Shown: positions 35,726 through 41,983 of the stretch, piece after piece
Layout of the letters: each line of letters opens with the position of its first letter
Numbering within the stretch: the stretch's first letter is position 1
Assembly: GCA_018668695.1 (NCBI GenBank)
Contig: JABJBS010000383.1
Coordinates: forward strand, 80,753 to 122,735
Origin: Deltaproteobacteria bacterium
GTDB lineage: Bacteria; Myxococcota; XYA12-FULL-58-9; JABJBS01
DNA: 41,983 nucleotides
Reading direction: 5' to 3'
Translations under genes and position numbers: made by a program
The notes under the pieces: model-generated
The model's input: the letters and a program-made list of their open reading frames with translations, nothing else
Told to the model about the DNA's origin: nothing
Databases searched by the model: none

Positions 35726-37159
35726 ATGAGCAGATACGGTGCGCGCCTTATTGCGATAATTTTTTCTACGTTTACTCTGAGCTGTGGCCCTGGAATGCCT
35801 ATGGACCTATCTGGGTCCGATGCGGTGGAGCTTTTTGAAGTTGAAGCCGATCAAGATCAGCAAGGGTTAATCCTCATCACAGTCGATACGCTCCGAGCAG
35901 ACTTTCTCGGAGCCTATGGTCATCCGCGGGTTCAGACGCCGCACTTGGAACGGCTGGCCTCGGGTGGTCAGCTTTTTCGAACGGCCATTGCGCAGTCGAG
36001 TACGACTACGCCCAGCCATACATCGCTCATGACCAGCCTCTATCTACACGATCATAATGTGTACTCGAACTTTGAAGCTGTGGGTCAAGATCCGGCAACA
36101 ATGGCTCAGCTTTTAAAGCAAGAGGGTTATGAAACGTTTGCCATGGTGAACATGCGCCACTTAAACCCAGAAGTTTCAAATTTGGGTGCCGGCTTTGATA
36201 CGTTTATTCGCAGCGGCAACATGAGACGGGCCGAAGAGAGCATCGATGAATTTGTGAAATGGGTAGATGAAAAAGAAGGTAAAAAATTCTTTGCCTGGAT
36301 TCACTTGGTAGATGTGCACACGCCCTATCGGCCACCACCACCGTATGACCGCCTCTATTACGATGGGGATGAACGAGATCCTGCAACGAAAACTCTAGAT
36401 AAAATTTGGAGCTTGCTCCCGCACCATATGTCGGATCATCCGTATTTTCGCACCTGGCTTGCAGGTATACGGGATGTGGAGTGGGTGATCGCACAGTATC
36501 AAGGTGCCATTACCTATGTGGATGACCAAATAGGTCGGCTCATGGATGCCCTGGAGGACCGCGGTATCCTAGACGATACGGCTATGGTCGTGACCAGCGA
36601 TCACGGTGAATCCATGGGTGAGCATGACATGTATTTCGTGCATACAGGCCTTTACGATTCCACGGTCAGAGTGCCGCTGATTACCTATTTCCCAGACTCC
36701 GGTCGTGCTGGGGTTGAGGTGCATGAAGTGGTCGAGCTGATTGACGTGATGCCGACTGTTTTAAACTATTTAGGCATTGAAGCGCCGCGAGCGATTCGTG
36801 GCCGTACTCTATGGCCTTTGATCCACGGGCAAATCGAGCCAGAGCGTATCGCCTTAACAGAACATGCCGGCCGCAACCTGGTGGCTTTACGGTCAGCTCA
36901 ATATAAATACATCCGGCACCTGCGTACCCGAAGGCTTCAACCCTCCTACCCATTTAAGCGTGGTAGCGAGGAGCTTTATGACCTCAGCGTCGATCCGGGT
37001 GAGAAACAAAATATTGCAGACAAAAGCCCAGAATTGGTTGCTATGTTTCGCCGTGAGCTTAAAGAGCGCCGTAGGCAACGTTTGGATATGGATATTGGCC
37101 AAGCCCAGTTAAATGAGGATACTATCGAAGTTCTCCGAGCATTGGGTTATGTTCGTTAA
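35726..37159 (+). CDS. Sulfatase-fold lipoprotein with altered active-site motif
   Basis: 477 residues. The N-terminus ends in LSC with a lipidated C20. The alkaline-phosphatase/sulfatase fold is shown by the metal-binding start LILITVDTLRADFLGAYGH (D54) and the late site VVTSDHGESMGEHDMYFVH (D292, H293). Where true sulfatases have C/S-x-P-x-R, this protein has T94-T-P96-S-H98, so formylglycine cannot form and the Arg is lost. Thr is the nucleophile in related phosphotransferases and phosphodiesterases, so a phospho-ester or lipid-headgroup activity is possible. It may also be an inactive binder. It follows gshB by 30 bases; the link, if any, is unclear. Confidence 0.85.
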   Translation: MSRYGARLIAIIFSTFTLSCGPGMPMDLSGSDAVELFEVEADQDQQGLILITVDTLRADFLGAYGHPRVQTPHLERLASGGQLFRTAIAQSSTTTPSHTSLMTSLYLHDHNVYSNFEAVGQDPATMAQLLKQEGYETFAMVNMRHLNPEVSNLGAGFDTFIRSGNMRRAEESIDEFVKWVDEKEGKKFFAWIHLVDVHTPYRPPPPYDRLYYDGDERDPATKTLDKIWSLLPHHMSDHPYFRTWLAGIRDVEWVIAQYQGAITYVDDQIGRLMDALEDRGILDDTAMVVTSDHGESMGEHDMYFVHTGLYDSTVRVPLITYFPDSGRAGVEVHEVVELIDVMPTVLNYLGIEAPRAIRGRTLWPLIHGQIEPERIALTEHAGRNLVALRSAQYKYIRHLRTRRLQPSYPFKRGSEELYDLSVDPGEKQNIADKSPELVAMFRRELKERRRQRLDMDIGQAQLNEDTIEVLRALGYVR

Positions 37160-37228
37160 GTTTTAAAAGAGTTCGACGATTGTTTATCGTGTGCTTTGTA
37201 TTTAGTTCGTTCTAATTTATGGTGAGTT

Positions 37229-37957
37229 ATGGCCGACGAAGAAGATGATTTTGACCAACACTTCGGCAGCGATGGACCCGCAGAAGATGGCGAGGAGTCA
37301 GAAACTGCAGATGAGGATGGGTCTGCAGATTCCGGTGAAGGCGAATCTGAAGAGGATGAAGAGGACTTTAGCAAAGAGTGGGGAGATCTTCCCGACGACC
37401 CTGTTAAGTTTGGCGGTGGCGGCAGCCCTCTCCAGAAAGCGATTCGCATTGGGTTGATGGTATTAGTGGGTGCTGGTGTACCTTCTATTCTTGTTGCTGT
37501 TCTTCATTTTACCGGCGCACTGGAGAGTATCCAGGATTCGATGAGCTCCAGCGATGATGAAGTCGCGGCGGACGAATCTACTCCCAAAGAGAAAAAGAAG
37601 AAAAAACGCTCTCGTAAAAGTAAGAAAAAGAAAAAGTCGAAAAGCTCAGGCCTCAAGCTCGATGGAGATAATCCTGGCGATGAGGTGAAACAAGACTGGG
37701 AGATTGAGTTTGGTGAAGTGCGCGTTTCTATCAAGGGCAAGGCTGAGCTTTGGGTAGACGGGGTATCTCTTGGCAAAGTTAAGAAGAAGAAGCTTAAGCT
37801 AAGCGCAGGGACTCATTTATTTCGCGCGAAGATGGGCAAGAAAAAAATAGCCATTCAAGGCAAGGTTGCAGCAGGTGGCACATTTGTCTTGAATTTAGAC
37901 CTCAAGAAAATGAAGTCGAGCTTTCAAGCAAAAGGTGGCCGCAAGAAAAAGCGCTAG
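37229..37957 (+). CDS. PEGA-domain membrane protein with segregated charge
   Basis: 242 residues in four parts. Residues 1-58 are extremely acidic (about half Asp and Glu). A membrane helix lies at about 72-92 (IGLMVLVGAGVPSILVAVLHF). Residues about 112-140 are a Lys/Arg/Ser tract. The C-terminal part (about 165-230) resembles a PEGA domain, with VRVSIKGKAELWVDGVSLG and LSAGTHLFRA. PEGA domains are typically extracytoplasmic and linked to envelope or signalling proteins. The acidic N-terminus would stay in the cytoplasm if the positive tract faced the cell wall side, which breaks the usual positive-inside trend. Function unknown. Confidence 0.75.
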   Translation: MADEEDDFDQHFGSDGPAEDGEESETADEDGSADSGEGESEEDEEDFSKEWGDLPDDPVKFGGGGSPLQKAIRIGLMVLVGAGVPSILVAVLHFTGALESIQDSMSSSDDEVAADESTPKEKKKKKRSRKSKKKKKSKSSGLKLDGDNPGDEVKQDWEIEFGEVRVSIKGKAELWVDGVSLGKVKKKKLKLSAGTHLFRAKMGKKKIAIQGKVAAGGTFVLNLDLKKMKSSFQAKGGRKKKR

Positions 37958-37981
37958 CCTCGCAGCCTTTCTAAATAACGG

Positions 37982-39148
37982 TTAACGAGCTTTCGTGACC
38001 AGAGATTCAATATCTGCCTCCAGTGCGCTCAAGCCTAAAGTTCCATTATATACCGACTGGATTTTGCCATTTTCATCGACCAAGATGAGTGTCGGGTACA
38101 AAGATACCATCAAACGCCTTCGTGCCTGGCCTCGGTCGAAAAATATTGGGAAGCTCAAGTTGTGGTCTTGCTTGAATTGAATCACCTCTTTGATTTTGGA
38201 GGGCTCGACGTTGATTGAGAGCAACTCGAATGAGTCGTTGGAAAATTTGCGGTGAATTTTCTCCAGTTGCGGCATCGCAGCCACGCAGGGCCCGCACCAG
38301 GTTGCCCAGATATCAATTAAGATGACCCGGCCCTTACTTTCATTGGGCATACGTTTGGTTCCGCTCGCATCGTAAATGAGAAAATCGGGTAAGCTGTCGC
38401 CTTGCATCAGGGGGCGTGCCCGTTCTGCGTTGTTCGAGATGAACTGCCCGGTCAAAGCGATCGAGCCAGCAATGATAAGTACAACGACCGAAGCCATTGG
38501 CCGATGAATTCGCTTTGCAGTGAGCAGAGGTACACCGCGAAAGCAAAGCGCCCAGTAAATAAGGACAACGCATGCTGCTATCACGCTTTGAACATCCGAT
38601 AGGGTGGCAGAGGCGCCGCGATGATGGAGCAACCAGGGACTGTCAAAACCAGCATGACCAAGACAAGCGCTTAGGGCGACCAAAAGTGTGTAAGGCGCGA
38701 AGCAATATCCCGATACAATAATACAGTTCCAAAGTTCCCAAGAATCGTCGCTGCGGCGTTTGCGGTAATATAAAAGTGTGCCTAATCCGGCTGCGACACA
38801 GGCTTTAAGCAGGGACGCTTTAACAAAAAAGCTCCAGAGTGTGGTCAGTCCACTTACCGGGCTTTCGCTGGCCCTTAGCAGCCATCGACTCACAGTTAAG
38901 GGCGACTGAAAAATGTAATCGAGCGCCCACAAGAGCACGACCCAGCCAATCCCTTGGCCGGTAAGTCCAATGATCCGGGCACTTTCCACGGGTGAGATTA
39001 AAAATTTGGTCGGTAAAGGGGACTTTTTTAGGGACTTCGGCGAGTTCATTGACCCCAGGATGATCGTATCGGAGTTGGCTGGCAAGTGCCTCTGCGCCAT
39101 TTCTGCAGGAACTTCCTGCCCTTGAAGACGTTGGGACCCTAAATACAT
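37982..39148 (-). CDS. TlpA-like thioredoxin fused to a multi-helix membrane domain
   Basis: 388 residues from the ATG at 39148; an ATG at 39049 (MNSPKSLKK) is also possible and no start has a clear ribosome site. Residues about 55-240 contain about five hydrophobic helices, with the Cys-containing helix IIVSGYCFAPYTLLVALSACLG resembling Yip1-like membrane domains. Residues about 248-388 are a TlpA/ResA-type redoxin: DSLPDFLIYDASG, VILIDIWATWCGPCVAAMPQLEKIHRKF with the active-site WCGPC, and YPTLILVDENGKI with the cis-Pro. With five helices the redoxin should face the periplasm and could reduce or oxidise envelope protein thiols. Confidence 0.85.
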   Translation of the reverse strand: MYLGSQRLQGQEVPAEMAQRHLPANSDTIILGSMNSPKSLKKSPLPTKFLISPVESARIIGLTGQGIGWVVLLWALDYIFQSPLTVSRWLLRASESPVSGLTTLWSFFVKASLLKACVAAGLGTLLYYRKRRSDDSWELWNCIIVSGYCFAPYTLLVALSACLGHAGFDSPWLLHHRGASATLSDVQSVIAACVVLIYWALCFRGVPLLTAKRIHRPMASVVVLIIAGSIALTGQFISNNAERARPLMQGDSLPDFLIYDASGTKRMPNESKGRVILIDIWATWCGPCVAAMPQLEKIHRKFSNDSFELLSINVEPSKIKEVIQFKQDHNLSFPIFFDRGQARRRLMVSLYPTLILVDENGKIQSVYNGTLGLSALEADIESLVTKAR

Positions 39149-39291
39149 GCGTTTTTGCGGGGGTTGAAACTTGTGTCGCCCTTGGCTTTCGAGGATTCTT
39201 ATTGTTGGAACTATCGTGTGTAGAGATGCTGGGGCAGGATTTGTTGACTGTCCTCGGCTGGGTCTACAACAGAAGTGGTTGAACTTCGCGC

Positions 39292-41325
39292 ATGGAAGGT
39301 CAGGGTAAATTCGTATCGATGCAGATGAAACTGATCGTGATGGTCGGTTTGTTTCTGTTATTTATGGCCGTTTGTCTCGGTGGCTTTTTTCAATATCGCT
39401 TGTCCGCCAACACGGACGCCTTGGGGCAAAAGCACGTTGAGGAAATCACTGCGGTACTCACGTTGGCGGTTCGATCCGCGCCAGATACTCAGTCTATTCA
39501 ATCTGTGCTTGATGCGTTCAGCGATGTACCAGGTGCAACGCATGCAACCGTGCGCTCAACCAACGGTGATTTGATTGGTGCTTGGCCACGAAGTGGTGTG
39601 CATCTTGAGCAGCGCTCGAAACGACTCAGCGGAACCGTGGTGAAGAACGGTGAAATTTGGGTAACCCGCTCTGTAAAACTCCACGATGACCGCAAAGCGG
39701 CACTTACGATTTGTATCGACTTATCCTTCGAGAACTTGGCCCTCAAGCGCAGTAACTTCTGGGGCGTTATTATCCTCAGTATCTTGTTGATTGTATTTGG
39801 CGTCATGGCGAGCTCAGTGATTGCTCGGCGCCTGGTCAGACCTCTTCGGGAGCTTGTTCTTCAAACCGGCGAGCTTGTCGAAACCGGTGACCTCACTTCG
39901 ACCATTGCTGTGGAATCCAACGATGAAACCGGGCAGCTTGCGATTAATTTCCGAACAGTCGTTGAAGGTCAGCGCGGCGCCTTGATTGCGATTCGGCGTT
40001 CAACAGACAGTGTTGGGCAGGTTATCTCGAAACTATCCGAAGCAGGAATGAGTGTTTCCTCAGGCGCTGTAACCATTCAGTCGCTGGTACGAGACACTGC
40101 AAGTTCCATTGAAGCGCTGCTCTCGAGTTTACGAGGTGTGAGCATCAACGTTGAAAGCTTGCAGGAATCCAGTGTGCGCGGTGCAACGTTTATTGTTCAA
40201 ATGGCCAACGCGAACGATGAGATTGCTACGAACATGGAAACCATGGCCACAGCGGTTCACCAGTCTACGCAGGCGATTGATCGTATGGCGACCTCGGTTC
40301 AAGAAACAGCACGTAATATTGGTGACCTCGAAGGGTATATTGCAGGTACTTCTGGTTCGATGACCGAGATGGCTAAAGCGATTTCTCAGGTTGAAGGAAA
40401 TGCACAGGACACTGTTCTTTTGTCTACTCAGGCATCGGCAGCAGCAACCGTGGGCGGTGAGGCTTTGCGGGCGACGCTCAATGGTATCGACAAGATTTCG
40501 AATGCATCGCAGACCGCTTTTGACGTTATTACGAACCTAAACGAAACGACGATTGAGATTGGTAATATTGTAGGCGTTATTAAGGGCGTTGCAGACCAGA
40601 CAAACCTTTTGGCCTTGAATGCTTCTATCATTGCGTCGCAAGCGGGTGAGCACGGTAAAGGATTTGGCGTGGTCGCAGATGAGATTAAAAACCTCGCGGA
40701 ACGAACCCGAATTTCGACGACCGAGATCGCCGCGTTGATCGACAAGATTCAGCAAGAATCGCTGCATGCGATCGAGGCGATGGAACACGGTATCGAAAAC
40801 GTATCTCAAGGTCTCAAGCTGGGTCGTCAAGCAGACGAGGCTTTTGTTAAAATCTTGGAATCGACAGCGTCGAGCAGCGATATGATCCAAGAAATTGCAT
40901 TGGATGCGCAAAAGCAGTCTCAGCAAACGAAACAGATCACGAGTTTGGTTCAGCGCGTTTCATTGAACGCCAAACAAATTACCCGTGCGTCAGACGATCA
41001 AGCCAGTGGTTCTCGAGAGATTAGGGATGGAACGCGTCGTATGAACGCGCTGAGTGAGCAGGCCCACCAAAGCTCCATGGAGCAGGCCCAGGGCTCGCGT
41101 CAGGTGATTCAGGCCATCGAAGAGATCAATGATATGGTCTCTCAGGTAAACAATGCACAACAGATGCAGACCCGATCTTCAGAAGATGTACTTCAAGCCG
41201 TTCAACTTATTCACGAAGTTTGTACCGATCAGGACGCTTCGGTGAGAGAATTGGATCAGGCGATCATGAGCTTGCAAGGTCAGGCTGAGGAGTTACGAGT
41301 AGAAATACAGAGATTCAAAGTGTGA
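39292..41325 (+). CDS. Methyl-accepting chemotaxis-like receptor
   Basis: 677 residues. A membrane helix (about 12-32), a small periplasmic domain of about 125 residues, a second helix (about 155-178) and a HAMP-like linker (RRLVRPLRELVLQTGELVETGDLT) lead to a long coiled-coil signalling domain. The tip reads VADQTNLLALNASIIASQAGEHGKGFGVVADEIKNLAERT. In classical receptors this segment has E and R at the sites here occupied by Ile and Gln. No CheR-binding pentapeptide is at the C-terminus. No che gene accompanies it. It may signal to a non-flagellar pathway. The ATG at 39292 is used; one nine codons later is possible. Confidence 0.92.
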   Translation: MEGQGKFVSMQMKLIVMVGLFLLFMAVCLGGFFQYRLSANTDALGQKHVEEITAVLTLAVRSAPDTQSIQSVLDAFSDVPGATHATVRSTNGDLIGAWPRSGVHLEQRSKRLSGTVVKNGEIWVTRSVKLHDDRKAALTICIDLSFENLALKRSNFWGVIILSILLIVFGVMASSVIARRLVRPLRELVLQTGELVETGDLTSTIAVESNDETGQLAINFRTVVEGQRGALIAIRRSTDSVGQVISKLSEAGMSVSSGAVTIQSLVRDTASSIEALLSSLRGVSINVESLQESSVRGATFIVQMANANDEIATNMETMATAVHQSTQAIDRMATSVQETARNIGDLEGYIAGTSGSMTEMAKAISQVEGNAQDTVLLSTQASAAATVGGEALRATLNGIDKISNASQTAFDVITNLNETTIEIGNIVGVIKGVADQTNLLALNASIIASQAGEHGKGFGVVADEIKNLAERTRISTTEIAALIDKIQQESLHAIEAMEHGIENVSQGLKLGRQADEAFVKILESTASSSDMIQEIALDAQKQSQQTKQITSLVQRVSLNAKQITRASDDQASGSREIRDGTRRMNALSEQAHQSSMEQAQGSRQVIQAIEEINDMVSQVNNAQQMQTRSSEDVLQAVQLIHEVCTDQDASVRELDQAIMSLQGQAEELRVEIQRFKV

Positions 41326-41353
41326 GAAACACATACTCTGGGTTACACTTTTT
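41317..41353 (+). terminator. Possible terminator after the chemoreceptor gene
   Basis: AAAGTGT (41317-41323, overlapping the last codons) can pair with ACACTTT (41345-41351) across a 21-base loop, within a T-run ending at 41353. The large loop makes this weak. Confidence 0.3.
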
Positions 41354-41378
41354 GGAGTGGCTCTAGAAATGTGGGCAC

Positions 41379-41414
41379 AAAAAAACGCGCGAAAGTCCGA
41401 GGGCTTGCGCACGT
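41379..41414 (-). terminator. Rho-independent terminator of the tRNA-fMet gene
   Basis: Read on the minus strand, ACGTGCGCAAG (41414-41404) pairs with CTTTCGCGCGT (41395-41385), with one mismatch and one G-T pair, over an 8-base loop, and is followed by seven T. It lies 13 bases after the tRNA 3' end. Confidence 0.85.
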
Positions 41415-41427
41415 TTCTAGTGTCGTT

Positions 41428-41504
<77 letters not shown>

Positions 41505-41517
41505 TCAACGTGGAGCG

Positions 41518-41546
41518 TTACTACGGGGTTGCAGGCAATGAGTCAA
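41518..41546 (-). promoter_or_regulatory. Promoter of the tRNA-fMet gene
   Basis: On the minus strand TTGACT (41546-41541) and TAGTAA (41523-41518) are separated by exactly 17 bases and lie 13 bases before the mature tRNA 5' end. The strong -35 and a C/G-rich stretch after the -10 fit a stable-RNA promoter. Confidence 0.55.
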
Positions 41547-41680
41547 GAGAAATTGTTAGCGTTGAAAATAGTGTTCTTGGATTTCGGTCAACTTGGGTGA
41601 TGTGATAAAGTCAAAGTGACCGAGATAAATGACCTAGAGACGAAGATGGGGTGGGGGCCGATAGGCTCCTAAGAGATTCG

Positions 41681-41983
41681 ATGGGACAAACAGTTCTTAT
41701 CATTGACGATTCAGAAACCGTACGTAACAGGGTGCAAGAGGCTCTGAATACGACGAATATTTTTGACCGTTACCTGACAGCAGGTGACGGTATGTCGGGT
41801 TTTAAGGTTTTGGTGAACGAGAAAGTTGACCTGATCTTATGCGACGTGGTGATGCCGGGCTTTGATGGCTTTAAATTTCTTGGACTCAAGAAAGCAAAGT
41901 CAGAATTTCTCGAGATTCCCGTCATTATGCTTACGGGCGCAGAAGACCTGGATACAAAAGTACGTAGTTTAACGGCGGGTGCC
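41681..41983 (+). CDS. Response regulator receiver domain, 3' end outside the window
   Basis: The frame is open for 101 codons from the ATG at 41681 to the right edge. It is a standard CheY-like receiver: acidic pocket D9-D10 in VLIIDDSETVR, phosphorylated D55 in VDLILCDVVMPGFDGF, and T85 in PVIMLTGAEDLDTK; the final Lys is beyond the edge. AAGAG is the probable ribosome site. It lies downstream of the chemoreceptor-like gene but is separated from it by the tRNA gene on the other strand. It may be a single-domain regulator or the first part of a larger protein such as a GGDEF protein; the sequence does not say. Confidence 0.9.
   Translation, partial: MGQTVLIIDDSETVRNRVQEALNTTNIFDRYLTAGDGMSGFKVLVNEKVDLILCDVVMPGFDGFKFLGLKKAKSEFLEIPVIMLTGAEDLDTKVRSLTAGA

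Noticed and set aside
37176-37190. Small hairpin ACGAT/ATCGT after the sulfatase-fold gene.
   Set aside because: Five base pairs, no T-run, within a promoter-sized gap; too weak to call a terminator.

Overview
This window looks like chromosomal DNA of a Gram-negative bacterium of the Myxococcota or former Deltaproteobacteria type. It has a two-membrane envelope toolkit: apolipoprotein N-acyltransferase, a Mla-type ABC system, OmpA with thrombospondin type 3 repeats, and about seven lipoproteins. It also carries secreted proteins built of acidic 'CSDGIDNDGDG' units and of Cys-rich units, which are common in that group. The ATP synthase operon has two b-type subunits. GC content looks close to balanced, low for classical myxobacteria, so the lineage is an inference. 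There are no insertion sequences, phage genes, CRISPR arrays, toxin-antitoxin pairs or recognisable defence genes. Genes are densely packed and no stretch over about 300 bases lacks a gene.

Layout. 1-3950 (minus): a probable envelope operon (beta-barrel-like protein, 12-unit DNDGDG lipoprotein, NHL-type lipoprotein running off the left edge), preceded by an unrecognised lipoprotein. 4226-10263 (plus): complete F1 sector plus b' and b stator genes in the order atpF'-atpF-atpH-atpA-atpG-atpD-atpC, closed by a clear terminator. 10304-14842 (plus): GT2 glycosyltransferase, rfbC and rfbA for dTDP-rhamnose, then a TSP3/OmpA envelope protein. 14850-21085: housekeeping genes coaE, rbfA, truB, lnt, fmdB-type, nadD and miaB. 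21109-25305 (minus): a translationally coupled cluster alr-mlaE-mlaF-mlaD-like, whose MCE protein appears to carry its own outer-membrane-like beta domain. 25390-30215: a Cys-rich lipoprotein, comF, and a divergent pair of HEAT-repeat lipoproteins. 30228-32831 (plus): proC, then an ECF sigma factor, its anti-sigma factor and a small secreted protein with overlapping ends. 32838-39148: hflX, gshB, a sulfatase-fold lipoprotein with an altered active-site motif, a PEGA-domain membrane protein, and a membrane-anchored TlpA-like thioredoxin. 39292-41983: a chemoreceptor-like protein, an initiator tRNA-fMet gene (minus) with its own promoter and terminator, and the start of a response regulator.

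I did not find a wholly new system that I can defend. The best leads are the MCE protein with a predicted outer-membrane beta domain, coupled to alr; the lipoprotein operon at the left edge; the comF start codon buried in an 11-bp perfect hairpin; the sigma/anti-sigma/secreted-protein trio; and a chemoreceptor whose signalling tip lacks two usual contact residues.
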